Of a DNA stretch of 64,000 bases, positions 24,519 to 33,723 are shown one piece after another. How positions within the stretch are numbered: position 1 is the stretch's first letter; every line of letters starts with the position of its first letter. The position numbers and the translations under genes were made by a program. The notes below the pieces were generated by a model that saw only the letters and a list, made by a program, of their open reading frames with translations, made no database searches and was not told where the DNA came from. Where the stretch lies: positions 186,001 to 250,000 of the forward strand of contig JADJRG010000023.1 of the NCBI GenBank assembly GCA_016712315.1, read 5' to 3'. The DNA is from Nannocystis sp. (lineage in GTDB: Bacteria; Myxococcota_A; Polyangia; Nannocystales; Nannocystaceae).

Positions 24519-27239
24519 TCAGAACTCGACCCGAGTCCCCAGCGAAGGGATGATCGGCAGCCCCGTCGTCAGCGCCCTTTGTTGGAAGTTATACGAATAA
24601 TTCCAGGCCTCGCCGTTTTGCCGGTTGTACACGTTCTGCACGTCCAGGTAGAGGTTGATCATCGCTCGTCGCAGCGTCCATCGCTTGTCCACCCGCACGT
24701 CGAGCTGGTGGAACGCGGGCAGCCGCTCGCCGTTCGTCGGCCCGTCGATCGGCAGGTAGCCGCCGCCTTGCGCGTCGAACACCCCCGTCGTCCGGCCCGT
24801 CGTCGGGTTCCCGCTCACCAGCCGGAAGCGCCCGCCGATCTGCCAGTCGCGCGGCAGCCGGTACACCGCGATCGCCGTCATGATGTGCCGCTGATCGAAG
24901 CCGAACGGGCTCCACGAGTCCCCTGGAGCGTCCTGCACCTCGCTCTTCATCAGCGTATAGCTCAGCCAGCCGAAGAGCCGCCGCGTCAGGTCTTTGCGCA
25001 GCAGCACCTCAGCCCCGTAGATCCGCCCGATCCCTTGGTTCGCGAAGTTCTCCGGCCGGATCCGGTCCTCGTCGAACAGCACCAGCATCGTCGAGCCTGT
25101 CACCCGGTCCCACACGTGCTTGTGGAAGCCTGTCACCTCGATCGACACGTCGGGCGCCGGCGCCACCGCCACCCCCAGGCTCGAGTGCACCGAGCGCTCC
25201 AGCCACACGTCCGGGTTCCCCCACACCGGGTTGAACTCGAAGATATCAGGCACCTGCGTATACAGCCCCACCCCGCCCTTCAGCGCCACCCGGTCCGCCA
25301 CCTGCCACGAGAACCGCAGCCGCGGATCCACCGCCAATTTTCGGATCACCCGCGCGTAGTAGCTCAGCCGCGCCCCTGGCAGCAGCGTGAAGCGCTCGCC
25401 CAGCCGGATCGTCGCCGTCGTATACAGCGCCGGTGAAGCGAAGGTCCCGCCCACGTCCTTCGCGATGTTCAGCACCCCCGTGTCGCCCAGCCCCGAGCCC
25501 GCGGGGAAGCTCGGCGCCTCCGCGCTGATGTTGTAGCGCCCCGTCTGCACCTCCGTCCCGACCCGCAGCGCCGCGTTCTTGCTGAGCTGCCGGCTCACCT
25601 CGGCTCGCCCCGAGAACTCGTGGCGGTCGAGCTGAAAGCGGAACAGATCGCCAAAGCCCCCCTGCGCCGACTGAAAGATGTACGCTGGCGTGATCAAGAA
25701 CTCCCACGGCCCCTCTTGCTTGCGGTACGCGAGGTCGCCGCGGTGGAACAAGATCGCCGTGCCTGCGCTGTCGCCCGCGCCGCCGGTCGGGCTGCTCGTG
25801 ATCAGCGCCAGCCGATCATCCGATCCGAACACCCGCGCCGTCAGCTCGCCGCCCCCCACCGGGTAGTCGAAGAGCGCCTGATAGTCGTAATAACGCGGCG
25901 CCTGCGTGAAGTTCAGGCCGATGTCCTCGGGCAGCGCCGCCCGCAGCACCGCGTCGATATACGAGCGCCGCCCGCTCAGCGCGAACGACCCTTTTTTTAC
26001 CGGCCCCTCGAGCAGCACCCCCACGTCGAAGAGATCCGCGTCGACGTAGCCGTGAAACCCGTCGCGCCGCCCCTTGCGCGGGTTCACGTTCACCACCCCG
26101 CCGATCGCGTCGCCGTAGCGGCTGTCGAAGTTACCCGGGATGAAGTCGATCTGCGCCAGCATGTCCGAGTTGAACACGCTGGTGATCGCCCCGAAGTGAA
26201 AGAGCTGCGGGATCTCGTGGTACCCCAAGTACACCTTCGAGTCCGAGGGCGCCGATCCACGGATCACCAGCACCCCCGCGCCGAAGGGCGAGCGCGCGAC
26301 CCCTGGAAAATTCTGGATCGACTTCAGCGCGTCGCCCTGCGTCCCTGGGATGTTGTTGATCTCCTCCGCCGAGATCGTCCGACGATCGACCTCTTCCGGC
26401 TCGCTACGGCGGCTCGACACCACCGTGCGGTACGGGTTCACCCGCATCCGACGCTGGTAGTAGCGCACCTCGAGCAGCGACCGCTGCGCGATCTCCTCGA
26501 CAAAATCCAAGCGCTCAAAGCTCTGGCTGAGCACCACCACCCGCACGCGCCCGTCCGGCAGCCCCCGCGCCTCGAACTCGCCGTTCACGTCGGTGATCGC
26601 CCGTACGCTCCACGCCGGCTCCTCCTCCGCCCCGTAGAGCGCGCGCCGCTGCGCCCCGAGCGGCAGATCTGCCGCCGCTGGGGTCACCAGCACCACCGCC
26701 CCCGCGACCGGCGTGCGCTGCCCCGCCTCGAGGATCCGCCCGCGCAGCCGCACCGGCCCGTCCTCGCGCGGCCCCGCGCCCTCACCCTCGCCGGCGCCCT
26801 CGCCTGTCCCCACGTCCGCGCCATCATCCTCGCGCGGCGGCGCCGTCACCTGCGCTGGCGGCGCGATCTCGATCACCACCGTGATCGTCGCCTCCACCAC
26901 CTGCCCGCGGTAGCGCGCCGGGCTGTAGCGCAGGCTCGCCGCCGCCGCCGCCGCCAGCGCGTCCAAGCGCGGATGCACCCCCTCAGCCACCACCAGCTCC
27001 TTCGGCGCGCCGTCGGTCCCCACCACCAGCGTGATCACCACCCGCCCCTGCGGCGGCGGCTGCTCCGCCAGCAGCTCCACCGGGTACACGATCGACGCGC
27101 TGTTCAGCAGCGCCGGCGCCACCACCTCCGGCTCCGCCGGCCCGCTCATCGCCGCCGCGCTCGCCCGCCCCGCCGCCAGCGTGAACAGCAGCGCGAGCGC
27201 CCAACGCCCGCCGATCGACCCGGACACGCGCGTCCCCAT
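24519..27239 (-). CDS. TonB-dependent outer-membrane receptor with N-terminal TonB-like domain
   Basis: A 906-residue receptor starting at the ATG of MGTRVSGSIGG, which gives a signal peptide (ALLFTLAAGRASAAA); a TTG 12 bases upstream is weaker. Residues about 45-125 (IVYPVELLAEQPPPQGRVVI, LRYSPARYRG) form a TonB C-terminal-like domain. A carboxypeptidase-regulatory beta-sandwich follows (about 165-250), then the plug (NNIPGTQGDALKSIQNFPGV, VVNVNPRKG) and a 22-strand barrel ending in Phe. Such fusions of TonB-like domains to receptors occur in myxobacteria. The ligand cannot be read from sequence. The gene is convergent with the ATPase/nuclease pair, only six bases from its stop. Confidence 0.9.
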   Translation of the reverse strand: MGTRVSGSIGGRWALALLFTLAAGRASAAAMSGPAEPEVVAPALLNSASIVYPVELLAEQPPPQGRVVITLVVGTDGAPKELVVAEGVHPRLDALAAAAAASLRYSPARYRGQVVEATITVVIEIAPPAQVTAPPREDDGADVGTGEGAGEGEGAGPREDGPVRLRGRILEAGQRTPVAGAVVLVTPAAADLPLGAQRRALYGAEEEPAWSVRAITDVNGEFEARGLPDGRVRVVVLSQSFERLDFVEEIAQRSLLEVRYYQRRMRVNPYRTVVSSRRSEPEEVDRRTISAEEINNIPGTQGDALKSIQNFPGVARSPFGAGVLVIRGSAPSDSKVYLGYHEIPQLFHFGAITSVFNSDMLAQIDFIPGNFDSRYGDAIGGVVNVNPRKGRRDGFHGYVDADLFDVGVLLEGPVKKGSFALSGRRSYIDAVLRAALPEDIGLNFTQAPRYYDYQALFDYPVGGGELTARVFGSDDRLALITSSPTGGAGDSAGTAILFHRGDLAYRKQEGPWEFLITPAYIFQSAQGGFGDLFRFQLDRHEFSGRAEVSRQLSKNAALRVGTEVQTGRYNISAEAPSFPAGSGLGDTGVLNIAKDVGGTFASPALYTTATIRLGERFTLLPGARLSYYARVIRKLAVDPRLRFSWQVADRVALKGGVGLYTQVPDIFEFNPVWGNPDVWLERSVHSSLGVAVAPAPDVSIEVTGFHKHVWDRVTGSTMLVLFDEDRIRPENFANQGIGRIYGAEVLLRKDLTRRLFGWLSYTLMKSEVQDAPGDSWSPFGFDQRHIMTAIAVYRLPRDWQIGGRFRLVSGNPTTGRTTGVFDAQGGGYLPIDGPTNGERLPAFHQLDVRVDKRWTLRRAMINLYLDVQNVYNRQNGEAWNYSYNFQQRALTTGLPIIPSLGTRVEF

Positions 27240-27518
27240 CCGCACCAACAATTACCGCCCCGGCGCTCGCCTGACCAGACCGCTCGCTCGGCCCGGCAGG
27301 GCGACCTCGCCCCGACAAACGCGCCGCCGCGAAAGCTCCGCCCCGTCTCGAGCGTTGTGCCCACTCCATGCGCATGACCTCGCGACGAGCGCGCCTCGGC
27401 GACCCACGATCGCCCCAGCGCGCCCGCGCGAGGACCCCTGCCTCGCCGCATCACGGTCACCGCGGGTGCTACACTGCGATGCCCCTGCGCGCCCCTCCTG
27501 CTGGAAAAATGGCCCGCC

Positions 27519-29714
27519 ATGCGCTCGATTAGCTGGCTGCACTTCACAGACCTCCACCAGGGTCAGGACGGGCAGTCCTGGCTCTGGCCTGGCGTGAAGG
27601 ACATCCTGTTTGAAGATCTCGAGCGCCTGCACGACCGCTGCGGCCCGTGGGACCTCGTCCTCTTCACCGGCGACATCACCCAGCGCGGCAAGGCCGAGGA
27701 GTACGAGCGCTTCAACCACACCCTCGCCCCGCTCTGGCGCCACCTTGAGGCGCTCGGCTCGTCGCCGCAGCTCCTCGTCGTCCCTGGCAACCATGACCTC
27801 GCCCGCCCCGAGCCCACCTTACCCGAGGCGCTGATCCTCGAGCGTTGGGCCGAGTTCCCCAGCGTGCAAGAGGACTTCTGGCGCGACCCCGGCTCGCCCT
27901 ACCGCCGCCTCGTCGACCGCGCCTTCGCCAACTACACCCACTGGCTCGCCCACGCCCCCTTCCCGCGCCCGGACAAGCTCCGCCAGGGCGTGCTCCCTGG
28001 CGACTTCGCCGCGACGATCACCAAGGACGGCATCAACCTCGGCGTGCTCGGCCTCAACAGCGCCTTTCTTCAGCTCGGCGGCGCCGACTACGAGGGCCGC
28101 CTCGCCCTCGACGTCCGCCAGTTCCACGGCGCCAGCGGCGGCGACGGCCCCGCGTGGATCAAAGAGCACGAGCTCGCGCTGCTGCTCACCCACCACCCTT
28201 CATCCTGGCTCTCAGGACAGGCCCGTGATCACTTCCACGGCGAGATCCACACCCCAGGCCGCTTCGCCGCGCACGTCTGCGGCCACCTCCACGATCACTC
28301 GGAGACCGTCATCGCGATCGGCGGCGCCCGCAGCCGCCGGCAGCTCCAGGGCCGCTCCCTCTTCGGCCTCGAGGGCTTCGGCCACGCCGCCCAGCTCGAG
28401 CGCAGCCACGGCTACAGCGCCGGCCGGATCGCCCTGGACGACGACGACAACGCCACCCTGCGGATCTGGCCGCGCGTCGCCCGTCGCCACGCCGCCGGCC
28501 ACTGGCGGATCATCCAGGACCTCGACGCGTTCGAGCTCGCCGACGATCAGGGCACCGCGCCCGAGCCCCTCGCCCTGCTGCGCCGCCCCGCCCCGCGCCG
28601 CCCGCCGCCGCCGCCGCCGCGCGACCCTGGCCGCTCTGGCGAGTACATCATCGTCAGCGAGCCCGCGCCGCCCGCCCAAGGCGCCTTCACCTCCCCCAGC
28701 ACCGATCTCACCCCGATCAACGCCCGGATCCAGCCCCCTGGCGCCCCCTACGACCTCACCTGGCACATCCAGCGCGACGAGGCCGAGCAGACCGCGCTCA
28801 ACTACCTCGACCAACCCGGCGCCCCCGTCGTGCTCTGGGGCCCTGAGAAGTTCGGCAAGACCTGGACCACCCAGTACCTGCTCGACTGCGTGCAGCACCA
28901 GGACGGCGGCGACGCCCGCGTCATCGCGATCAACCTCGACACCTTCGACTTCGAGTCGCGCCGCGACTACGGCAGCTTCATCCTCGAGCTCGCCTATCAG
29001 ATCGTCGCTGCGCTCGGCGGCGACGAGAGCTGGGTCGCCGCCACCTGGGGCGCCCGCGGCGGCGTCAACCAGCGCCTCGGCCGCCTCATGCGCGAGCACA
29101 TCACCCCGCTCAGCGCGCGCCGCGTCATCCTCGCGATCGACCGCGTCGACGCCGTCTGGGGCCTGCCGTTCAAGGACGACTGCTTCGGCATGCTGCGCGC
29201 GTGGGCCCAAGATCCGCGGCTCGCCAAGCTCCGCCTCATCCTCGCGATCTCGACCACGCCGACGATGCTCATCGATCGGCCCACCCAGTCGCCCTTCAAC
29301 CTCACCCCGCCGATCATGCTCGGTGACCTCGCGCCCGCCCAGGTCCGCGAGCTCGCGCGCCGCTACCAGCTCCCCTGGAGCGACGCCGACTTCAAGGGCC
29401 TCGACGCGATCGTCGGCGGTCACCCCTACCTCATCCGCCACGTCATGCACCGCGCCGCGCTCGCTGGCGGCGTCGCCGCGGCCAAGCTCATCGACGAGAG
29501 CACCGGCCTCTTCGACGACTTCCTCCAGCGCTACGCCCGGCGCCTGCGCAGCCAGCCGGAGCTGCTCGACGGCCTGCGCTCGCTCCGCTCTGAGTCCCTC
29601 TCCGCGCTCGACCCGGCGATCTCGCACCGCCTCGAGAGCGCCGGCCTCGCCGTCGAGGAGCAGGTCGGCCTCTACCGCCTGCGCTACCGCCTCTACGAGC
29701 GGCTGCGCCTATGA
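27519..29714 (+). CDS. Calcineurin-like metallophosphoesterase fused to an AAA-like (AAA_35-type) ATPase
   Basis: A 731-residue protein. The N-terminal phosphoesterase (1-340) shows all five metal motifs: TDLHQG (Asp11, His13), FTGDITQRG, PGNHDLAR, LLTHHPSS and CGHLHDHS. A proline-rich linker (APRRPPPPPPRDP, about 355-370) leads to an ATPase (about 405-700) with Walker A WGPEKFGKTW and Walker B VILAIDRVDAVW, then a winged-helix-like tail. Calcineurin-type enzymes cleave phosphodiesters such as cyclic nucleotides, nucleic acids or lipids. The fused ATPase would control it. The next gene starts inside its stop (ATGA) and encodes another AAA_35-type ATPase with WD40 repeats, suggesting a two-protein signal-sensing unit. 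Confidence 0.87.
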   Translation: MRSISWLHFTDLHQGQDGQSWLWPGVKDILFEDLERLHDRCGPWDLVLFTGDITQRGKAEEYERFNHTLAPLWRHLEALGSSPQLLVVPGNHDLARPEPTLPEALILERWAEFPSVQEDFWRDPGSPYRRLVDRAFANYTHWLAHAPFPRPDKLRQGVLPGDFAATITKDGINLGVLGLNSAFLQLGGADYEGRLALDVRQFHGASGGDGPAWIKEHELALLLTHHPSSWLSGQARDHFHGEIHTPGRFAAHVCGHLHDHSETVIAIGGARSRRQLQGRSLFGLEGFGHAAQLERSHGYSAGRIALDDDDNATLRIWPRVARRHAAGHWRIIQDLDAFELADDQGTAPEPLALLRRPAPRRPPPPPPRDPGRSGEYIIVSEPAPPAQGAFTSPSTDLTPINARIQPPGAPYDLTWHIQRDEAEQTALNYLDQPGAPVVLWGPEKFGKTWTTQYLLDCVQHQDGGDARVIAINLDTFDFESRRDYGSFILELAYQIVAALGGDESWVAATWGARGGVNQRLGRLMREHITPLSARRVILAIDRVDAVWGLPFKDDCFGMLRAWAQDPRLAKLRLILAISTTPTMLIDRPTQSPFNLTPPIMLGDLAPAQVRELARRYQLPWSDADFKGLDAIVGGHPYLIRHVMHRAALAGGVAAAKLIDESTGLFDDFLQRYARRLRSQPELLDGLRSLRSESLSALDPAISHRLESAGLAVEEQVGLYRLRYRLYERLRL

Positions 29715-32700
29715 CCCCCAAGAACCTCTTCCAGGTCGGCGGAGCGATCCCGATCGGCCGCCTTTATATCGAGCGGCGCGCCGACACCGAGGTCGTCGAG
29801 ACCCTGCTCGAGGGGGAGTTCTGCTCGGTGCTCGCGCCGCGCCAGATCGGCAAGTCGAGCCTCCGCCTGCGCGCCGCCAAGCGCCTCGAGGCCCGCGGGA
29901 TCCGCTGCGTCAGCATCGACTTCTCCGGGATCGGCTCCTCCGTCACCGTCGACGAGTGGTACTTCAGCATCGCCTACGAGATCGCCGAGGAGCTCGGCCT
30001 CCCCGATCCTGAGCTCTTCTGGACCCAGCACAACCAGCTCACCCCGGTGCACCGCTGGTACCGCTTCATCCGCAACGAGCTCCTCGATCGCATCGACGAG
30101 CCCGTCGTCGTCTTCATCGACGAGGTCGACTCCGTCCTCGCGCTCTCCTTCACCACCGACGACTTCTTCGCCTCGATCCGCAGCGCCTACAACCTCCGCG
30201 CCGAGGACCCCGCCTACCGCCGCCTCACCTTCTGCCTGCTCGGCGTCGCCGCCCCCACCGACCTGATCCAGAACCCCGTCCGCACCCCCTTCAACATCGG
30301 CCGCGGGATCCGCATCGACGACTTCACCCGCGGCGAGCTCGACGCCTTCACCCCGGGCCTCCAGCACCTCGCCCGCGACACCCCCGCCCTCTTGAACGCC
30401 GTCTACGCCTGGACCTCTGGCCATCCATACATGGCCCAAAGGTTATGTGAAGAGCTCGCCCGCCGGGGCACCCTCTACGGCCAGAGCGAGGCCGACGCGG
30501 TCGACGACGCCGCCTACCTGCTCTTCCTCCGCGGCGGCCGGCAGGGCGACCCCTCCCTCGCCTACGCCGAGAAGCGCCTCGACAAGGGCACCGCGCGCGC
30601 CCGCGTCCGCCAGCTCCTCCACACCTACCGCCAGCTCCTCAACGGCGAGCGCGTCCTCGCCGAGCCCAACAGCCCCGTGCAGACCGAGCTGCGCCTCATG
30701 GGGATCGCCGCCGAGCGCACCGTCGGCAACCAGCTCCACCTCACCACCCGCAACCTCATCTTCGCCGAGGTCTACGACCTCGCCTGGCTCAAGGACAAGG
30801 AGAAGGAGCACCGCCTCGCCGAGTCGGTCGAGCGCTGGATCGCCGCCGGCAAGCCTGACGCGTGGCTGCTGCGCGGCGCCTCCCTCGAGGACGCGCTGAG
30901 CTGGTCCCGCGGCCGCAGCGACCTGATGGTCAGCGAGCACGAGTTCCTCCTCTCCTCGATCTCCCTCGCCCGCCGCGAGGCCGAGGATCGCCAGCGGATC
31001 GCCGAGGCGGAGCGCGCGGAGGCCGAGGCGCGGCGCAAGGAGGAGCAGGCGCGCCGCTCCCTCGTCGAGCAAGAGCGGCGGATCCAAGAGCAGCGCTACC
31101 TCGCGGACATCGAGCGCGAGCGCCGTCAACGCGCCGAGGACGCCGCCAGCTCGCAGCGCCGCGCGATCACCATCCTCACCGTCACCGTCGCCGCCCTCGG
31201 CGCCCTCCTAGGCGTCGCCTTGTGGCAGTTCGTGCTCGCGCGCACCACCAAGATCCAGCTCGCCGACGCCAACCTCCGCGCCAAGCGCGAGGCCGGCGAG
31301 ACCCAGCTCCTCCGGCGCGCCTCCGAGGCGCTCCTCCTCGCCCAGCAGCCTGGCCTCGAGATCGACGCCCTCTCCCTCGCCATCGAGGCCGCCGGCGAGG
31401 CGCTGATCGCCGGCCGAGGCGTCCCTTCGCGCGTCCGCGAGGCGCTCGTCAACGCCGTCGCGATCCCGCCGCGTCGCCCCTTGATCCTCCGCCACAACGA
31501 GCCCATCGAGGCCGCCCGCTTCTCGCGCGACGGCACCCGCGTGCTCACCACCAGCCGCGACCGCGCCAGCCGCCTCTGGGACGCCGTCTCTGGCAAGGCG
31601 ATCGCCGCCCTCGACGAGCACGGCGACGTCGTCCTCTCCGCCGTCTTCGCCGGCGGCGACGGCAAGATCCTCACCGCCTCCGCCGACCGCAGCGTCCGCC
31701 TCTGGAGCCCCTCTGGCGAGCCCCTGCGCGTCTTCGCCACCGCCGATCCCGCCCTCGAGCGCGCCGAGATCAGCGCCGACGGTGAACGTGTCCTTACGGT
31801 CAGCCGGACCCGCCCCCCGCGCCTCTGGGACGCCACCACCGGCAAGGTCATCGCCACCCTCAAGGGCCACCGCGGCGCCACCCAGGCGCGCCTCTCGCCG
31901 GGCGGCGGCCGCGTGCTCTCGGTCGACGTCGCCGGCAGGGCCCGCCTCTGGTCGAGCCGCAGCGGCGAGCTGATCGCCGAGCTCCCCAGCCGCCGCGGCG
32001 GCGTACGAGGCGCCGAATTCGCCCCTGACGATCAACGCCTCGTCAGCTTCGACGCCGAGGGCGCCCGCCTCTGGACCACGCTCGGCGCCCCGCTCGCCGA
32101 CCTACGCGGCCACCGCGGCGCCGTCGTGCTCGCCCGCTTCTCCGGCGCCGGCGATCGCATCCTCACCTACGCGATCGACGGGGAGGCGATCCTCTGGGAG
32201 ACCCACGCGGGCCGCGAGATCGCGCGTTTTAGCGCCCCTGGCGCCCCCTTGCTCGACGCCGCCTTCTCCGCCGACGGCCGCCTGCTCGCCACCGCCCACG
32301 AGGACGGCGCCGCCCGCCTCTGGAGCTGCGAGAGCGGCCAGCTCCTCTCGACCATGACCGGCCACGAGGGTCCTGTCCAAGGGGTCAGGTTCTCGCCAAA
32401 GGGCGGCAAGATCGCCACCTACGGGGTCGATCGAAGCGCCCGCCTCTGGGGCGGCGACGGCGACCTGCTCGCCGTGCTCGAGGGTCACCTCGCGCCGATC
32501 ACCGCCCTCGAGTTCTCCCCCAACGGCCAGCTGATCGCCACCGTCGCCCGCAGCGACAACACCGCGCGGATCTGGGACGCCAGCCTCCGCTCGCCGATCC
32601 CCACGCTCAAGGGCCACCGCGCCCCCCTCCGCCGCGCCCGCTTCGCCCCCGACGGCCAGCACATCGTCACCCTCAGCGACGATCGCAGCGCCCGCCTCTG

Positions 32701-33697
32701 GAGCGCCCGCGATCAGGCCCTGCTCCGCGCCCTCCCCGAGCACGGCGGCCCCGTCGTCGACGCCGTCTTCACCGCCGACAGCGCCGTCTTCGCCACCATC
32801 GCTGAGGCGGACCCCATCGCCCGCCTCTGGGGCCGCGACGGCCTCCCTGTCGCCGAGCTCCGCGGCCACGTCGCCCCCGTCCTCGACCTCGCCTTCACCC
32901 GCGACGGCGCCGAGGCGATCACCGCCGGCGCCGACGACACCATCCGCCGCTGGCGCGTGCGCGACGGCCAGCTCCTCGCCACCTGCGACGGCCTGATCGG
33001 CGCGCTCCGCCTCGCCGTCCTCGATCGCCACGGCGAGCGCCTGCTCAGCGTCGGCCGCGACAGCGGCGTCGTCCAGCTCTGGGACGCCGGCCTCTGCCGC
33101 TACATCGAGGCCCTCAGCGGCCACTCTGGCCTCGTCGAGAGCGCCGCCTTCACCGCCGACGGCCTCACCGTCGCCACCGCCAGCCGCGACGGCACCACCC
33201 GCCTCTGGGACACCCGCTACGGCACCAGCCTCGCGATCTACGAGGGAGACGGCGACGTCGCCCCCACCATCGCCTTCGCCCCGGACGGCGATCGCCTGCT
33301 CACCGCCGGCCTGCGCGAGGCCTGGGTGCGCGACGCCGTCACCGGCCAGCTCGTCGCCACCTTAAGCGGCCACTCCGCGGCGATCCGCTCCGCCGCCTTC
33401 TCCGCCGACGGCGCCCTCATCGTCACCGCCAGCGGCGACAACACCGCCCGCCTCTGGGACGCCTCCTCGCCCACCTACGACCTCGTCGGCACCCTCGCCG
33501 GTCACGCAGCCACCGTCGACTGGGCCGAATTCTCGCCTGACAGCCGCCGCGTGCTCACCGCCAGCCGCGACGGCACCGCCAAGCTCTTCCCCACCCAGCT
33601 CGTCGACACCCTCAGCCGCGCCTGCGAGCTCGTCCGCCCGCACCCCGACGCCTTCGCCCGCGTCCGCCGCTACTGCGACCCTCGCGGCCCCAAGTGA
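29711..33697 (+). CDS. AAA-like (AAA_35-type) ATPase with coiled coil, membrane helix and about 17 WD40 repeats
   Basis: A 1328-residue protein coupled by ATGA to the phosphoesterase-ATPase. The ATPase domain (about 1-360) has Walker A LAPRQIGKSSLRL (about 39-51) and Walker B VVFIDEVDSVL. A coiled coil of Ala/Glu/Arg-rich helix (about 415-485) precedes one membrane helix (about 487-510). A helical STAND-like segment follows, then roughly 17 WD40 repeats from about 600 to 1290, marked by repeated ARLWD-type ends. STAND-type ATPases use WD40 propellers to sense a ligand and oligomerise. The pair could be a conflict or signalling system whose phosphoesterase is the effector. WD40 proteins of this size are also common in myxobacterial signalling, so function is inferred. 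Confidence 0.88.
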   Translation: MTPKNLFQVGGAIPIGRLYIERRADTEVVETLLEGEFCSVLAPRQIGKSSLRLRAAKRLEARGIRCVSIDFSGIGSSVTVDEWYFSIAYEIAEELGLPDPELFWTQHNQLTPVHRWYRFIRNELLDRIDEPVVVFIDEVDSVLALSFTTDDFFASIRSAYNLRAEDPAYRRLTFCLLGVAAPTDLIQNPVRTPFNIGRGIRIDDFTRGELDAFTPGLQHLARDTPALLNAVYAWTSGHPYMAQRLCEELARRGTLYGQSEADAVDDAAYLLFLRGGRQGDPSLAYAEKRLDKGTARARVRQLLHTYRQLLNGERVLAEPNSPVQTELRLMGIAAERTVGNQLHLTTRNLIFAEVYDLAWLKDKEKEHRLAESVERWIAAGKPDAWLLRGASLEDALSWSRGRSDLMVSEHEFLLSSISLARREAEDRQRIAEAERAEAEARRKEEQARRSLVEQERRIQEQRYLADIERERRQRAEDAASSQRRAITILTVTVAALGALLGVALWQFVLARTTKIQLADANLRAKREAGETQLLRRASEALLLAQQPGLEIDALSLAIEAAGEALIAGRGVPSRVREALVNAVAIPPRRPLILRHNEPIEAARFSRDGTRVLTTSRDRASRLWDAVSGKAIAALDEHGDVVLSAVFAGGDGKILTASADRSVRLWSPSGEPLRVFATADPALERAEISADGERVLTVSRTRPPRLWDATTGKVIATLKGHRGATQARLSPGGGRVLSVDVAGRARLWSSRSGELIAELPSRRGGVRGAEFAPDDQRLVSFDAEGARLWTTLGAPLADLRGHRGAVVLARFSGAGDRILTYAIDGEAILWETHAGREIARFSAPGAPLLDAAFSADGRLLATAHEDGAARLWSCESGQLLSTMTGHEGPVQGVRFSPKGGKIATYGVDRSARLWGGDGDLLAVLEGHLAPITALEFSPNGQLIATVARSDNTARIWDASLRSPIPTLKGHRAPLRRARFAPDGQHIVTLSDDRSARLWSARDQALLRALPEHGGPVVDAVFTADSAVFATIAEADPIARLWGRDGLPVAELRGHVAPVLDLAFTRDGAEAITAGADDTIRRWRVRDGQLLATCDGLIGALRLAVLDRHGERLLSVGRDSGVVQLWDAGLCRYIEALSGHSGLVESAAFTADGLTVATASRDGTTRLWDTRYGTSLAIYEGDGDVAPTIAFAPDGDRLLTAGLREAWVRDAVTGQLVATLSGHSAAIRSAAFSADGALIVTASGDNTARLWDASSPTYDLVGTLAGHAATVDWAEFSPDSRRVLTASRDGTAKLFPTQLVDTLSRACELVRPHPDAFARVRRYCDPRGPK

Positions 33698-33723
33698 GCC
33701 CCACGCGTGATCGAGCGCCCGCC

